Positions 63,399 to 64,000 of a stretch of DNA of 64,000 nt are shown here, piece after piece (position 1 is the stretch's first letter; every line of letters begins with the position of its first letter). A program made the position numbers and the translations under genes. The stretch is taken from positions 21,823 through 85,822 of the forward strand of contig JAJEKV010000814.1 in NCBI GenBank assembly GCA_021234155.1, in the 5' to 3' direction. This stretch comes from Isoetes taiwanensis. Its lineage: Eukaryota > Streptophyta > Lycopodiopsida > Isoetales > Isoetaceae. The notes below the pieces were generated by a model. That model was not told the DNA's origin. It did no database searches and worked only from the letters and a program-made list of their open reading frames with translations.

Positions 63399-64000
63399 TG
63401 TGACGCCCTCTAAACATACGATTGCCCGGCCAGGTAATTCGCAGAAATCCCCCGCCCCAACCAACAAGCATACAAAGCCCACTGGTCTATCCAGCACCGC
63501 AACAGCCCGGTGGTGCGGAAAGGGGACACGGTGTCTTGGCGGCGCCCTTCCCTAAGGGCTCCTATCACAAATGGCATAAACATCAATTAACTAGCAACAA
63601 GATAATATACTACCGCCGAGGGTAGCTCAACCGCATATCCATAGATGCAAAGAACATAATCATCAACCGTGAAAATATGAGAGTTTCCTACCCGCGGCTC
63701 GACTCATAGGGTAGTCGACCGACCGGATAGGCCTCAAGATAGAGCGCATCGAAGTCATAACAATGGCGGGTCGGGCATAAGACAATGGCTAGGGTTGACC
63801 ACTCCATCCGGCCTCCCCCCGTATACTTTGCGCATGGGCTAGACCCGCCTGTGGCATGACTTAACCTTCCTGACACGCATCCCATGGCATCACCCATCGG
63901 GACTACCTGTGTTGCATCTCCCCGGGTCGGAGGAGTGAAGCGGCTGCACGCCCCTTCATGGGGTCTAGAGGCTCCACTCCGGCGTGCCAGAGAATCGCGG
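63399..64000 (-). repeat. Gypsy 5' LTR, partial (window edge)
   Basis: Aligns with 51903-52508. It is truncated by the end of the window, and about 1 kb more is expected beyond it. Confidence 0.9.

Larger units (their letters stand above)
51903..64000 (-). mobile_element. Gypsy chromovirus LTR retrotransposon (5' LTR runs off window)
   Basis: A minus-strand element of at least 12.1 kb. The 3' LTR is 51903-53551, and the internal region 53552-63398 holds gag, protease, reverse transcriptase, RNase H, integrase and a C-terminal chromodomain in that order. The 5' LTR starts at 63399 and is cut by the window edge. The primer site and polypurine tract abut the LTRs as expected. RT-RNaseH-INT-chromodomain order identifies a chromovirus-type Ty3/Gypsy element. 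The many frameshifts and the LTR divergence indicate an old, inactive copy. The left flank ends cactag; the matching target duplication would lie beyond the window. Confidence 0.9.

Overview
This is plant nuclear DNA from a large, repeat-rich genome. The best indicator of lineage is a microbial terpene synthase-like (MTPSL) gene at 40.7-42.1 kb, a family known from non-seed land plants and largely absent from seed plants. A DUF7869-like gene remnant, a chromodomain Gypsy element and L1-type LINEs with an RRM-like ORF1 also fit a fern or lycophyte. The species cannot be named from this sequence alone.

Only two genes look intact. At 1.2-2.75 kb (minus) is a three-exon beta-tubulin gene that splices to 444 aa with canonical plant intron positions. 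At 46.96-48.34 kb (minus) is a five-exon GDSL esterase/lipase gene that splices in frame to 359 aa with the catalytic Ser, Gly, Asn and Asp/His blocks present. A third gene, the MTPSL at 40.7-42.1 kb (plus), keeps its NSE and RY motifs. It has one frameshift in a T7 run and an Asp-to-Ile change in the Asp-rich motif.

Layout. 0-0.6 kb: a 57-bp in-frame tandem repeat. 1.2-2.75: beta-tubulin. 6.1-9.0: decayed DUF7869-like gene (minus). 9.3-10.4: tandemly duplicated gene fragment with an acidic C-terminus. 10.9-12.15: Copia gag/protease fragment (minus). 12.7-17.4: two direct copies of an L1-type LINE fragment. 17.7-21.9 and 29.5-30.7: a mosaic of shared repeat modules. 22.0-22.25: 3' end of a minus-strand LINE ending in (TTATC)10. 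22.25-28.24: full-length Copia element with 5-bp target duplication GGGTT. 34.9-37.0: two degenerate receptor-kinase fragments in opposite orientations. 39.2-40.5: a repeat with a Pol III (tRNA-like) head and a decamer array matching heat-shock elements. 40.7-42.1: MTPSL. 43.1-46.2: plus-strand LINE reverse transcriptase with an (ATTCT)n tail. 46.96-48.34: GDSL gene. 51.2-51.7: Mutator-like transposase remnant. 51.9 to window end: minus-strand Gypsy chromovirus with a 1,649-bp 3' LTR and a partial 5' LTR.

The intact genes are not a pathway. The most interesting association is the array of perfect TTCnnGAAnn units, carried by a repeat, lying about 1 kb upstream of the MTPSL reading frame. If functional it would place a terpene synthase-like gene under a transposon-derived heat-responsive promoter; that is inference.
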